15,291 bases of DNA from Candidatus Dojkabacteria bacterium (GCA_028696915.1 JAQVGB010000019.1:1-15291), one strand, 5' to 3'. Positions 6,172 to 13,883 are shown, numbered from the stretch's first letter. The notes: generated by a model not told the origin, from the sequence alone. Numbers and translations: made by a program.

Positions 6172-6357
6172 ATGCCAAAGAGAACCTACCAGCCAAAAAA
6201 GATGCGCCGCCTCAGAAGGCTCGGGTTCCGTGCCCGCAGTGCAACCCCCGGCGGCAAAAATATCATTAAACGAAGACTGGCGAAAGGCCGGAAGGTCCTG
6301 ACGGTATCCGACGAGTTCAGACTTCAAGGCAAAAAGCCCCGCAACAGGAACAAGTAG
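6172..6357 (+). CDS. rpmH: 50S ribosomal protein L34
   Basis: L34 is a small basic protein of the large ribosomal subunit. The sequence follows the family closely: KRTYQPKKMRRLRRLGFRAR, then a second basic block with KRRLAKGRKVLTV. It is 61 residues against the usual 44-47, because about 15 residues (DEFRLQGKKPRNRNK) extend past the normal end. The start is fixed by the conserved N-terminus, yet no Shine-Dalgarno precedes it and the predicted transcription start is only 2-3 bases upstream. It is the first gene of an operon with rnpA (12 bases downstream), yidD and yidC, and is divergent from dnaA, the standard bacterial arrangement. Confidence 0.95.
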   Translation: MPKRTYQPKKMRRLRRLGFRARSATPGGKNIIKRRLAKGRKVLTVSDEFRLQGKKPRNRNK

Positions 6358-6369
6358 CCTACTAACTGT

Positions 6370-6735
6370 ATGCTTCCGCAAAACAATCGTTTGCGACAGT
6401 CATCCCACTTCAACCGCGCGTACAAACGCGGTATTCATCTGAAAGGACAGTTCGGAAAGCTCGTTGTTTTTGACCGGCGGGATGGTCAGCCTGCTCGGAT
6501 TGGGTTTGTTGTTTCAGCGAAACAAGGTCCGGCGGTGGTGCGGAACAAAGCGAAGCGGAGACTGCGCGGGATTTTCCGTGAATTGCTCCCAATGCTTAAG
6601 CCCGGACATGACAGTATATATATTGTATGGTCGACTGAAGGCTCGTTTGAAGATATGCGAAGCGAGATAGTTATGCTGTTACAAAGAGGGAGGATGCTGA
6701 AAACCGATGAAACAGTTAGTCATAGCATTGATTAA
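6370..6735 (+). CDS. rnpA: Ribonuclease P protein component
   Basis: RnpA is the protein cofactor of the RNase P ribozyme that trims the 5' leader of precursor tRNAs. The 121-residue length is typical. The diagnostic basic motif RNKAKRRLRGIFREL is at 58-72, and the N-terminal pattern LRQSSHFNRAYKRG and the central RIGFVVSAK strand match the family. It starts 12 bases after rpmH, with no strong Shine-Dalgarno, so coupling to rpmH translation is likely. Its last 29 bases overlap the start of yidD in another frame, an overlap often seen between these two genes. Confidence 0.94.
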   Translation: MLPQNNRLRQSSHFNRAYKRGIHLKGQFGKLVVFDRRDGQPARIGFVVSAKQGPAVVRNKAKRRLRGIFRELLPMLKPGHDSIYIVWSTEGSFEDMRSEIVMLLQRGRMLKTDETVSHSID

Positions 6736-6946
6736 AGTGTACCAGTTCTTTTTCTCGTTTGATCACGGTTTGCCGGGCAAAATGTTTCCCGGTATGCGTG
6801 TCTGCCGTTTCTACCCGAGCTGCTCGGCGTATGCGGTCGAGGCGGTTGAGAAGCACGGTATTGTCAGGGGTACTTTCCTTGCCATGAAAAGAATTGTAAA
6901 ATGCGGGCCATGGAGCGAGTTTGGAACGCATGATCCGGTACCGTGA
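6707..6946 (+). CDS. yidD: Membrane protein insertion efficiency factor YidD
   Basis: YidD is a small membrane-associated protein that helps YidC insert inner-membrane proteins. At 79 residues it carries the family signature CRFYPSCSAYAVEAVEKHG followed by KRIVKCGPWS and the terminal HDPVP, including the conserved cysteines. An amphipathic or hydrophobic N-terminus (LVIALIKVYQFFFSF) precedes the signature. The start overlaps rnpA by 29 bases; GGGAGG in the rnpA coding region about a dozen bases upstream may act as a ribosome binding site. yidC follows after 59 bases, consistent with their shared function. Confidence 0.95.
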   Translation: MKQLVIALIKVYQFFFSFDHGLPGKMFPGMRVCRFYPSCSAYAVEAVEKHGIVRGTFLAMKRIVKCGPWSEFGTHDPVP

Positions 6947-7005
6947 GGTGCCCTGAACGGTTGTGCTCCTGAGCGTGACTGAATTAACATTTCTGATAGA
7001 AATCC

Positions 7006-7824
7006 ATGATCGGTGCCTTGTGGGAAGCAGTTTTTTATCATCCAATCTTGAATGTCCTTTTGCTGTTGTATTCGGTGCTTGGGGAGAATCTCGGTTTGGC
7101 GATCATCGTGCTGACAATTCTTTTGCGCATCATCCTGTTCCCTTTTATGAAGTCGCAGATGGAATCGTCTGCAAAACTTCGCAAAATCCAGCCGATGATG
7201 CAGAGTATCCAGAAGAAATATGCGAAGAATCCGAAGAAAGCACAAGAGGAACAACTCAAGCTCTACCGGCAGGTCGGTTACAATCCGCTTGGCTGTTTGC
7301 TATCGATGCTTCTCCCCTTCCCCTTCCTTATTGCTATCTATCAGGCGATCCGTGCGTTTTCGGGAGGTGACGGAATTCCGGGTATCTATGAATGGGTCAG
7401 GACGCTTCTCGATCTAAGCGGCGATGTCATGGTCAGCACGATGTTTTTGGGGTTCGATCTGTCTGACGCGTATCTGCCGATTGCCCGCGCAAGTGGATAT
7501 CTCGCGCTTGCCGCGCTCCCCTACCTAGTGCTTTCCGTGTTGACCGGAGTGTCGCAGTATTTCTCGGTGAAATTCACTCAGGACCTGATGGGTGCACCGA
7601 AGCCGGAGGAGAAGAAACCGAAAAAGGATGCGAAGGCCGGCGATCAGCCGGATATGTCGGAAATGATGAACCAAATGGGAAAGTCAATGACGTTCACGTT
7701 TCCGTTGATGTCGGTATTTATTGCGGTCAGTCTGCCTGCGGCGGTCTCCCTCTACTGGATACTCCAGTCGTGGGTACCCGTGGCCATGTATCAGTTGTAT
7801 AATAAGTTCATTAGAAAACCTTGA
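7006..7824 (+). CDS. yidC: Membrane protein insertase YidC/Oxa1 family
   Basis: YidC inserts and folds proteins in the cytoplasmic membrane, alone or with SecYEG. This 272-residue form lacks the large periplasmic domain of proteobacterial YidC and lacks a lipoprotein signal, so it is the compact Oxa1-type core. The first core helix bears the conserved hydrophilic-groove arginine (LTILLRIILFPF, R41). The cytoplasmic hairpin with KLRKIQPMMQSIQKKY follows, then three to four further helices (LLPFPFLIAIYQAIRAF; YLALAALPYLVLSVL; FPLMSVFIAVSLPAAVSLYWIL). A charged loop EEKKPKKDAKAGDQPDMSEMM separates the last pair. No Shine-Dalgarno is evident. Its TGA stop shares its A with the ATG of the next gene, so the two are translationally coupled. 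Confidence 0.95.
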   Translation: MIGALWEAVFYHPILNVLLLLYSVLGENLGLAIIVLTILLRIILFPFMKSQMESSAKLRKIQPMMQSIQKKYAKNPKKAQEEQLKLYRQVGYNPLGCLLSMLLPFPFLIAIYQAIRAFSGGDGIPGIYEWVRTLLDLSGDVMVSTMFLGFDLSDAYLPIARASGYLALAALPYLVLSVLTGVSQYFSVKFTQDLMGAPKPEEKKPKKDAKAGDQPDMSEMMNQMGKSMTFTFPLMSVFIAVSLPAAVSLYWILQSWVPVAMYQLYNKFIRKP

Positions 7825-8513
7825 TGAAAAAAACAGGCGGTTCGATAAAAATTGACAAGAAAGTTCTGAAAGAGGCCGATGCCCTTATGAAGGAACTCCT
7901 CGATAAGCTTGAGATTTCTGCTGATGTTTCTGTCTCGTCGGGTTCATATTCCAATGCGGAGAGCGAAGAGGAGGAATTTGTCGATGTAGTCATCGAGGGC
8001 GAGGATATTGGAGTTCTGATTGGATATCTGGGACGCAATCTCCGCGCTCTGCAAAAAATCTCGGGTCTTCTGCTCAACCACCGGCTTGGGCTCGATATGG
8101 AGAAAGGCGATTTCGTACGGTTCGTTATCGATGTGTCCGGATACCGCGAGAAGCGGCAAACCTCGTTGTACCGGATGGCGGACAAGGTCCGTGACGAAGT
8201 GCTTGCATCCGGTGAGTCGGTGGAGCTTCCCCCCATGTCCTCCTATGAACGGCATATGATTCATACCCACCTGGCCGAGTATGACGATGTGACCACTGAA
8301 AGCTTCGGTGACGGTGGCCGGCGGTATGTCCGTGTGTTCCCGGTCGGCGAGTCCGGAGAGAAATTTGAGGAAAAAGGGGATGGTCCTTCCCAAAAGTCTG
8401 AAAAAGAGCCTGCCAAGGACGACGAATTCGGAGATATTCTCGATGACGACTTGACGGATATGGACAAGGTCGATGATGACAAGCCCGAAACTGGCAACGA
8501 AAAGGACGAGTGA
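7824..8513 (+). CDS. jag: KH/R3H RNA-binding protein Jag (KhpB)
   Basis: Jag/KhpB proteins bind RNA and in several bacteria influence division and envelope growth. A KH domain lies about 50-105, with the GxxG loop GYLG at 67-70. An R3H domain follows, with PPMSSYERHMIHTHL holding the R-xxx-H pair R143/H147 and the usual VTTESFGDGGRRYVRVFP ending. The N-terminal Jag_N domain of many Firmicute homologues is absent. The tail from about 175 is strongly acidic and looks disordered. The ATG at 7824 overlaps the yidC stop by one base; a TTG three bases earlier is an alternative. It closes the rpmH-rnpA-yidD-yidC-jag cluster; I see no terminator after it. Confidence 0.92.
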   Translation: MKKTGGSIKIDKKVLKEADALMKELLDKLEISADVSVSSGSYSNAESEEEEFVDVVIEGEDIGVLIGYLGRNLRALQKISGLLLNHRLGLDMEKGDFVRFVIDVSGYREKRQTSLYRMADKVRDEVLASGESVELPPMSSYERHMIHTHLAEYDDVTTESFGDGGRRYVRVFPVGESGEKFEEKGDGPSQKSEKEPAKDDEFGDILDDDLTDMDKVDDDKPETGNEKDE

Positions 8514-8545
8514 TCTTGACTGTCAAACTGGTGTGCCTGGGACGG

Positions 8546-8574
8546 TATAGTTGCGGACGTCGTTGCGGTACAAT
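8546..8574 (+). promoter_or_regulatory. Weak candidate promoter, possibly leaderless
   Basis: TACAAT (8569-8574) is a good -10 box; the hexamer 17 bases upstream, TATAGT (8546-8551), is a poor -35. The predicted start falls on the GTG at 8581. Confidence 0.35.
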
Positions 8575-8580
8575 AGCAGT

Positions 8581-9960
8581 GTGATTTCTCCTGTGAATGT
8601 GCAAAGGAAGGTTGGTACAGGAACGAATCCTGGTCTGACGGCCGGGTTTGTGTCCGCGGCCCTACTCTTTGCGGTCCTGCCGTTTAATCTCGCGCTTCAT
8701 GTGTGTCCCGATTTTGCCTATGTTGACGGTGCTTTTGTGAATTATCTCGATATCATTGTGCATGTCGTCGATGTGGCGGTGGTACTGTTTATCGGGTGGC
8801 TCATGGGTATGGCTGTGGTGAACGGTGGATGGAAGCAGTTTGCCGACCGGAACATACGAGTTGCTTTTCTCGGCATCGTCGCTGTGTGGCTTCTTTACAA
8901 TGTAATCTTTCGCGATCCCATCGTCCTCTATGTGACTTCACGAATGCTGTTGTATGGGGGAGTGTTTCTTGGGTTAAAGGTGCTGTCGGACAGGGCGCGG
9001 TTTGCGGAGGCATTGCCCAAGGAAATCTCGCCGGCACGGAAGATTTCTGAAACGCTACTCGTTACGAGTCTCATCGTTCCGGCACTCGTGCAGAGTGCGA
9101 TCGCTTTCCTGCAATTTTTGTACAACCGGATGCTCGGTCTGGATTGGATTGGGGAATCGATTGTACAGGCGGGAGGGTATTCGGCAAGCTCGGTGTATCT
9201 TCCCGGAGGAGCACACGTGCGCGGATATGGGACCTTCCCGCACCCCAACGTGTTGGGTGGATATCTTGTGATGGTGTATCTGGTGCTGATCGTGCGGATA
9301 GAAAAAGCGTTTTTGGAACGGAGGACGAAGGTGGGGCTCGTATTGATAGCGGCCGCGGTACTGGTCCTTGTGGGAATTATGGTGACGTGGTCGAGGACGG
9401 CGTGGCTTGTGGCTGGGGTGATCACCGCGACATGGGTTGTGCATCTATTGAGAAAACTTGCGTGGCGAGTGAAAAAATCAATTTTGGCGGTTATCTTGGT
9501 AGTTGGAACGGCGGGTTTGCTGTGGTTTTTCTTTGGAAGTGGGACTATCCGGGGCGCGGTGTATTCACGGTTGATCGAACAGAGCTCGTCATCGGATATC
9601 AGTGTCACCCAGCGTACCGAGCTGGCGGGTCGCGCGGTGGATATTTTCCGTGAGAATCCGGTATTCGGTGTCGGGCCGGGCAGGTTTATTATTGCTCTAT
9701 CCCAAGATCCGGTGCTGACAGATTCCGGCATTCGACTGATGCAACCGGTCCACAACGTATTTCTACTAATACTTGCGGAAACAGGCGTTGTTGGCATTAT
9801 CCTGCTGGTGTATGCGATCGCGCTGTGTTTCCGAAGAATCCGATGGTCGTGGCAGAGCGTCGCTATTGTATCTTCGATTCTAATCATGTGCCTGCTGGAC
9901 CACTACCTCTGGACCCTTCCGCAGGGGATGCTGTTGTGGAGCATTCTGTTTCTCGTATGA
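8581..9960 (+). CDS. O-antigen ligase/polymerase-type membrane protein (Wzy_C family)
   Basis: A polytopic membrane protein of about 459 residues with ten or more hydrophobic segments. It has the O-antigen ligase / Wzy-type polymerase signature: GTFPHPNVLGGYL (H221) on the large external loop side, ENPVFGVGPGRF (358-369), and VHNVFLLILAETGVVG (H391). Family members join or polymerise lipid-linked glycans on the outer face of the cytoplasmic membrane; here the acceptor is unknown. Start: the GTG at 8581 coincides with a predicted transcription start; a TTG at 8551 would add ten residues, and GTGs at 8593 and 8599 are also possible. It lies between jag and a MraY-family gene, an envelope context. 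The 114 bases between its stop and the chosen mraY start show no terminator. Confidence 0.85.
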   Translation: MISPVNVQRKVGTGTNPGLTAGFVSAALLFAVLPFNLALHVCPDFAYVDGAFVNYLDIIVHVVDVAVVLFIGWLMGMAVVNGGWKQFADRNIRVAFLGIVAVWLLYNVIFRDPIVLYVTSRMLLYGGVFLGLKVLSDRARFAEALPKEISPARKISETLLVTSLIVPALVQSAIAFLQFLYNRMLGLDWIGESIVQAGGYSASSVYLPGGAHVRGYGTFPHPNVLGGYLVMVYLVLIVRIEKAFLERRTKVGLVLIAAAVLVLVGIMVTWSRTAWLVAGVITATWVVHLLRKLAWRVKKSILAVILVVGTAGLLWFFFGSGTIRGAVYSRLIEQSSSSDISVTQRTELAGRAVDIFRENPVFGVGPGRFIIALSQDPVLTDSGIRLMQPVHNVFLLILAETGVVGIILLVYAIALCFRRIRWSWQSVAIVSSILIMCLLDHYLWTLPQGMLLWSILFLV

Positions 9961-10074
9961 AGGATGAAAGGAAAGCGGGTTGAGATCGTTACCTATTCAT
10001 GAGAAGATTACCGGCATACACGCGGTTATGGAGTGCCGCAGATCCCGCTATGGGTTAGTTGGCTTATTTTTGTA

Positions 10075-11094
10075 ATGACACGTATGGACACACTTCGCGA
10101 ATTCCTTCAGTTCGGTGGTGCCGGGTTTGCGCTCGCCGCACTTCTTGCTCCCCTCATCATTTCTATCCTCTACAACGGCGGATTTGTGGTCAGACATGTC
10201 CTGATGCGCACGAAAGTTAATGAAGAATTCGTAAAGCTTCAAAAACACAAAAGCGGTACGCCGACGATGGGCGGCTTGATCGTCGTTCTCCCCTTCCTCC
10301 TCCTTGCGCTCACTCTTCTTCCCGATACACCGCTGAGAAATGTTTTTGCCGCTGGGTTCACGCTGTTTGCGATATACGGGTTTCTCGATGAAGTTATTGT
10401 GAAACTTAACATACAAAACAAGCAGTTCCGAGAGTTTCAGGAGACGTTTCTTTGGAGAATGGGGAAACTGTCGGTCCTGATTGGCGTCGGTGTCGTTGTC
10501 GCACTGCTGATGGGGCGCATGCTGGGAATTGATTCAGTAGAACTGCTCCCCGGATTTTCGATCCCATTCACCGGTCTTTTCTCACTGTTGTGGGGGTTTC
10601 TGATCGTCGCGGGGACATATGGAGCTGAAATAACTGATGGGCTGGACGGTTTGGTGACCGGGCTGTTCCTTACCGGCTACGGAGCGTATGGCGTCATTTG
10701 CCTGATTGAAGGACGGATGGAAGTTCTTCCGATGATCGCTGTGCTCATGGGGACGCTTCTTGTCTATTTGTACTTCAATATCACACCTGCCCGCGTGTTC
10801 ATGGGCGGTGTCGGCGCGGTGCCCCTTGGTTTCGGGCTGGTGTTCCTTGCGCTCTTGACCAACACGCTCCTTCCGTTTGTGGTGATCACGATTGTGTTCT
10901 GGGTCGAACTGTTCTCAAGCTTCAGCCAAATCCTGTCGATACGGTTCCTTCACCGGAAATTGTTCAGGATTGCCCCGATTCACCATCACTTCGAGTCACT
11001 TGGCTGGTCTGAGCCGAAGATTGTCATGCGATTCTGGCTGGTCGGTTGGGTGATGGCGGCGGTGGGCTTGTGGCTGTTTGCAGTGATGCACTGA
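10075..11094 (+). CDS. mraY: MraY-family phospho-N-acetylmuramoyl-pentapeptide transferase, altered active site
   Basis: MraY moves phospho-MurNAc-pentapeptide onto undecaprenyl phosphate to make lipid I of peptidoglycan. The polytopic protein matches MraY along its length: KSGTPTMGG, GFLDE, TDGLDGL (187-193), YFNITPARVFMG and APIHHHFESLGWSEP (HHH at 303-305), then RFW. Three normally conserved active-site positions differ: the second Asp of the DD pair is Glu (E106), the Asn of NLTDGLDG is Glu (E185), and the Asp of the FMGD motif is Gly (G245, codon GGT at 10807-10809). The last is a metal-binding residue of the whole superfamily, so activity is in doubt. Start: ATG at 10075 gives 339 aa; a GTG at 10033 or ATG at 10084 are alternatives, none with a Shine-Dalgarno. 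The symbol reflects homology, not proven function. Confidence 0.85.
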   Translation: MTRMDTLREFLQFGGAGFALAALLAPLIISILYNGGFVVRHVLMRTKVNEEFVKLQKHKSGTPTMGGLIVVLPFLLLALTLLPDTPLRNVFAAGFTLFAIYGFLDEVIVKLNIQNKQFREFQETFLWRMGKLSVLIGVGVVVALLMGRMLGIDSVELLPGFSIPFTGLFSLLWGFLIVAGTYGAEITDGLDGLVTGLFLTGYGAYGVICLIEGRMEVLPMIAVLMGTLLVYLYFNITPARVFMGGVGAVPLGFGLVFLALLTNTLLPFVVITIVFWVELFSSFSQILSIRFLHRKLFRIAPIHHHFESLGWSEPKIVMRFWLVGWVMAAVGLWLFAVMH

Positions 11095-11130
11095 GGCTGT
11101 TTGCGGTATACGCTGTGCCTTCCGGACACC

Positions 11131-11159
11131 TTGTGCTGAATGCGGCGACATGATACACT
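11131..11159 (+). promoter_or_regulatory. valS promoter
   Basis: TTGTGC (11131-11136) and TACACT (11154-11159) are separated by 17 bases, and TGA before the -10 box forms an extended element. The predicted start is near 11166, giving a leader of about 315 nt. Confidence 0.6.
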
Positions 11160-11165
11160 TTTCAA

Positions 11166-11448
11166 CGTATAGACGCCGTTTGTACGGGGCTTGTCACCTC
11201 GGAGGCCCGGAAAGAGTCCGCTGACATATAGTGTGAAAATGGTACAGGTACAAGATTTTTGTACTACACGTTCGCGGGGGTAGAATCCGGCAGTTGTCCA
11301 GCTGAACATGGATACCGCATTCAGGTCGAATTGGTAGCGAGTGCGGAAACAAGTCCGACGCAGTAATGCGGCGGAAAAGCAAGGTGGTACCACGGAAAAC
11401 CCGTCCTTGCCCTGCACTGAGATGGTGCATGGCACAGACGGGTTTTTT
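11166..11448 (+). promoter_or_regulatory. T-box riboswitch (tRNA-Val sensing, transcriptional)
   Basis: The leader carries AAGGTGGTACCACG (11381-11394), a close match to the T-box consensus. The antiterminator stem forms from GCAAGG (11379-11384) and CCTTGC (11405-11410). The competing terminator uses the same bases. The bulge reads UGGU, which pairs with an A-CCA tRNA end, as expected for tRNA-Val. Upstream are several hairpins, for example GTACAA/TTGTAC (11248-11264) and a stem from GCGG/CCGC (11274-11318) with CAGTT/AGCTG at its tip. I could not assign the specifier codon; GUN triplets followed by a purine occur in the leader (for example GTA at 11280-11282), but Stem I does not fold clearly into the standard form by eye. 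Confidence 0.88.
11396..11448 (+). terminator. T-box attenuator terminator
   Basis: AAAACCCGTC (11396-11405) pairs with GACGGGTTTT (11437-11446). Inner helices TGCC/GGCA and TGCAC/GTGCA extend it. The T-run continues to 11448. Its 5' arm includes part of the antiterminator, so the two structures exclude each other. Confidence 0.88.
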
Positions 11449-11481
11449 GTCATCTATTCATTAATTTGAAATAATTCGATC

Positions 11482-13836
11482 ATGCAAAAGCGAGATACTG
11501 AGAAAAACAAATCCAAAACAGAAGAAATTCCCAAGGCCTACGACTCGAATGCCGAAATGGAGATGTACGAGCTATGGGAGCAGTCCGGAGCGTTTAATCC
11601 CGACAACGCCAAAACTGGCCAAAAGCCTTTTGTCATGACGCTTCCGCCTCCAAACGCAAACGACAAACTACACGTCGGCCATGTGTGCGGCTACTCGTTT
11701 GAGGATACCATGGGTCGATATAACCGGATGAAAGGCCGCCCTACCCTGCTTTTGCCGGGCAAGGATCACGCCGGCATCCAGACCGAAGCGGTGTTCACGC
11801 GTGTGCTTCGTGAAAAAGGCATCGACAAGTGGAAAATGGGACGCGAGGAATTCTACCGTCAGTGCTACGACTACTGTATTGAGAATTCGAAGCATGCACG
11901 AGCGCAGGAGCGTCGGATCGGACTGTCGGCTGACTGGTCACGCGAGAAGTTCACACTGGACCCGAAACTGACCGAGGTCATCTACGAAACGTTCTATAAA
12001 ATGCTCGAGGAAAAACTGATCTACCGCGGAAAGTACATTGTTAACCAGTGTGTGTACTGCCGGACCGCGCTCGCGAATGTCGATACAGAGCATAAGGAGA
12101 AATCCGGTATCTTCGCGTATATCCGATATCCGCTCGCTGACAAATCGGGAGGACGTACAGACAAGTCAGGGAAACATGTCACCGTTGCGACCACTCGACC
12201 CGAAACGATGCTTGGTGATACCGCTGTCGCCGTGAACCCGAAGGACAAACGGTACAAGGACCTGATTGGAAAGCAGGTAGAACTGCCGTTGACAGGCCGG
12301 ACGATACCAGTGATTGCTGACAGGGAGGTTGACGAGACGGTTGGGACGGGTGCGCTGAAAGTAACGCCGGCACATTCAGCTATCGACTTCAAGATCGGTC
12401 TCCGTCACAAGCTGGCGGTAGTCAACGTCATCGGTGCCGATGGCAAAATGACTGATGAAGCGCCGGAGAAGTACCGGGGTATGAACGTTATTGAATGTAG
12501 AGAAGCGGTACTTGAGGACCTGAAGGCCGGGGGCTATCTTGAAAAAGTCGAGGAGATCATGCACGAGGTGCTCGTGTGTGAGCGGTGTGGACACGACATC
12601 GAGCAAATTATTTCCAATCAATGGTTTGCGGATGTGAAGGACCTTGCGGGCAGGGCAAAAAAGGCGTTAGACGACAAGAAAATCCGTATATATCCCCATA
12701 GCCAGGAACGAGTTCTGTCCGGCTGGTTCAAGAATATCGAGCCGTGGTGCATTTCACGTCAGTTATGGTGGGGGCACCGTATCCCGGTCTGGTATTGCGG
12801 GAGCAAGGCGTTGTATGACTGGCTCCAGGATAATCCAGGAAAAACAGCCAAAGACTATGAGGAGGTGACCGGAAAGAAGGCGAACGGCTGTGGCATTGTG
12901 ATCCCCGGGGCCAACACACCCAAGAAGTGTCCCAAGTGTGCCGGTGCACGGCTCGAACCCGAACAGGATGTGTTCGATACCTGGTTTTCGTCGGGGCAGT
13001 GGCCGTTCAGCACACTCGGAGGTCCGGGTGCGCCTGACTACGAAACGTACTATCCGACGGATGTCATGGAAAATGCCCGTGACATTTTGTTCTTCTGGGA
13101 CGCACGGGAAATCATGCTCGGCCTGTACCGGACGAATACACTCCCCTTCCATACGATCTATCTGCATGGCTGGATCCTTGCGGCCGACGGGACAAAGATG
13201 TCCAAATCTCGCGGCAACGGTGTTCCTCCGGAAGAGCTTTTCGAAAAATACGGGTCGGACGCGGTCCGGCTGTGGTTCTATACGGACACGCTACCCGGTC
13301 AGAACACCCCGATTCGTGAAGAAAAGCTGAAGGGAACGCGGAACTTTGTGAACAAGATCTGGAACGCCAGTCGCTATGTCATGATGCAGACGGCGGACCT
13401 GCCGGAAGCCGATCGTGCGGACCTTAGTGGCAAAATTGCTCATTATCTTGAGAAATTTGAGTCTTCTGACGACGATTGGATTGTGGAACTTCGGAACACG
13501 GCTCAAACGATAACGAAGCATATCGATACATTCCGTTTCAACCTTGCGGTCGAAGAAGTCCGAGAATACTTCTGGCATGTTTTTTGTGACAAGCGGATCG
13601 AAGAAACGAAACAGCTCCTGCAGGAAAAGCCTGCGGACAGAATAGACTATCTCGCGCGGTTGATTGCGATGCTTGCGATGCAAATGAAGCTTATTCACCC
13701 GTTTGCACCGTTTGTGACGGAGCGGGTGTGGCAGACGCTGAGATCATACGGTCTGCTTGTTCATGAAGATGAACTATTGATGACGGCTCGATGGCCTGTG
13801 CCGTCAACGTATAGTAAAAAAGAGGCCAAACAATAA
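11482..13836 (+). CDS. valS: Valyl-tRNA synthetase
   Basis: ValRS charges tRNA-Val and hydrolyses mischarged Thr-tRNA-Val. The class I signatures are HVGH at 64-67 (PNANDKLHVGH) and KMSKS at 572-576. The CP1 editing domain shows VATTRPETMLGDTAVAVNP and VTPAHSAIDF; the usual HDxxD reads H-S-A-I-D, so the first Asp is Ser (S299) while the second (D302) remains. Cysteine pairs CVYC, CERC and CPKC suggest zinc sites. CISRQLWWGHRIPVWY and DVFDTWFSSGQWPF are typical. At 784 residues it is short: it stops after the anticodon-binding domain and lacks the C-terminal coiled coil of most bacterial ValRS. No Shine-Dalgarno precedes the ATG, which lies 33 bases after the attenuator. Expression should rise when tRNA-Val is uncharged. 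Confidence 0.96.
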   Translation: MQKRDTEKNKSKTEEIPKAYDSNAEMEMYELWEQSGAFNPDNAKTGQKPFVMTLPPPNANDKLHVGHVCGYSFEDTMGRYNRMKGRPTLLLPGKDHAGIQTEAVFTRVLREKGIDKWKMGREEFYRQCYDYCIENSKHARAQERRIGLSADWSREKFTLDPKLTEVIYETFYKMLEEKLIYRGKYIVNQCVYCRTALANVDTEHKEKSGIFAYIRYPLADKSGGRTDKSGKHVTVATTRPETMLGDTAVAVNPKDKRYKDLIGKQVELPLTGRTIPVIADREVDETVGTGALKVTPAHSAIDFKIGLRHKLAVVNVIGADGKMTDEAPEKYRGMNVIECREAVLEDLKAGGYLEKVEEIMHEVLVCERCGHDIEQIISNQWFADVKDLAGRAKKALDDKKIRIYPHSQERVLSGWFKNIEPWCISRQLWWGHRIPVWYCGSKALYDWLQDNPGKTAKDYEEVTGKKANGCGIVIPGANTPKKCPKCAGARLEPEQDVFDTWFSSGQWPFSTLGGPGAPDYETYYPTDVMENARDILFFWDAREIMLGLYRTNTLPFHTIYLHGWILAADGTKMSKSRGNGVPPEELFEKYGSDAVRLWFYTDTLPGQNTPIREEKLKGTRNFVNKIWNASRYVMMQTADLPEADRADLSGKIAHYLEKFESSDDDWIVELRNTAQTITKHIDTFRFNLAVEEVREYFWHVFCDKRIEETKQLLQEKPADRIDYLARLIAMLAMQMKLIHPFAPFVTERVWQTLRSYGLLVHEDELLMTARWPVPSTYSKKEAKQ

Positions 13837-13883
13837 GCGTTCCGCGCTATAGGTTGGCGGGGTAACTTCATCAACACACAACC

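Noticed and set aside
5902..6381. 159-codon ORF on the minus strand across the origin region and rpmH
   Set aside because: It is antisense to the certain gene rpmH, has no family resemblance or ribosome site, and crosses the DnaA box and promoters.
8516..8526. Dyad TTGACTGTCAA after jag as an operator or -35 box
   Set aside because: A short 11-base dyad can arise by chance, and it is 24 bases from the nearest -10-like hexamer, too far for a promoter.
8928..9887. 319-codon minus-strand ORF antisense to the Wzy-like gene
   Set aside because: The plus-strand protein has clear family motifs and membrane segments; the minus translation is rich in T, R, P and S without motifs, a typical shadow.
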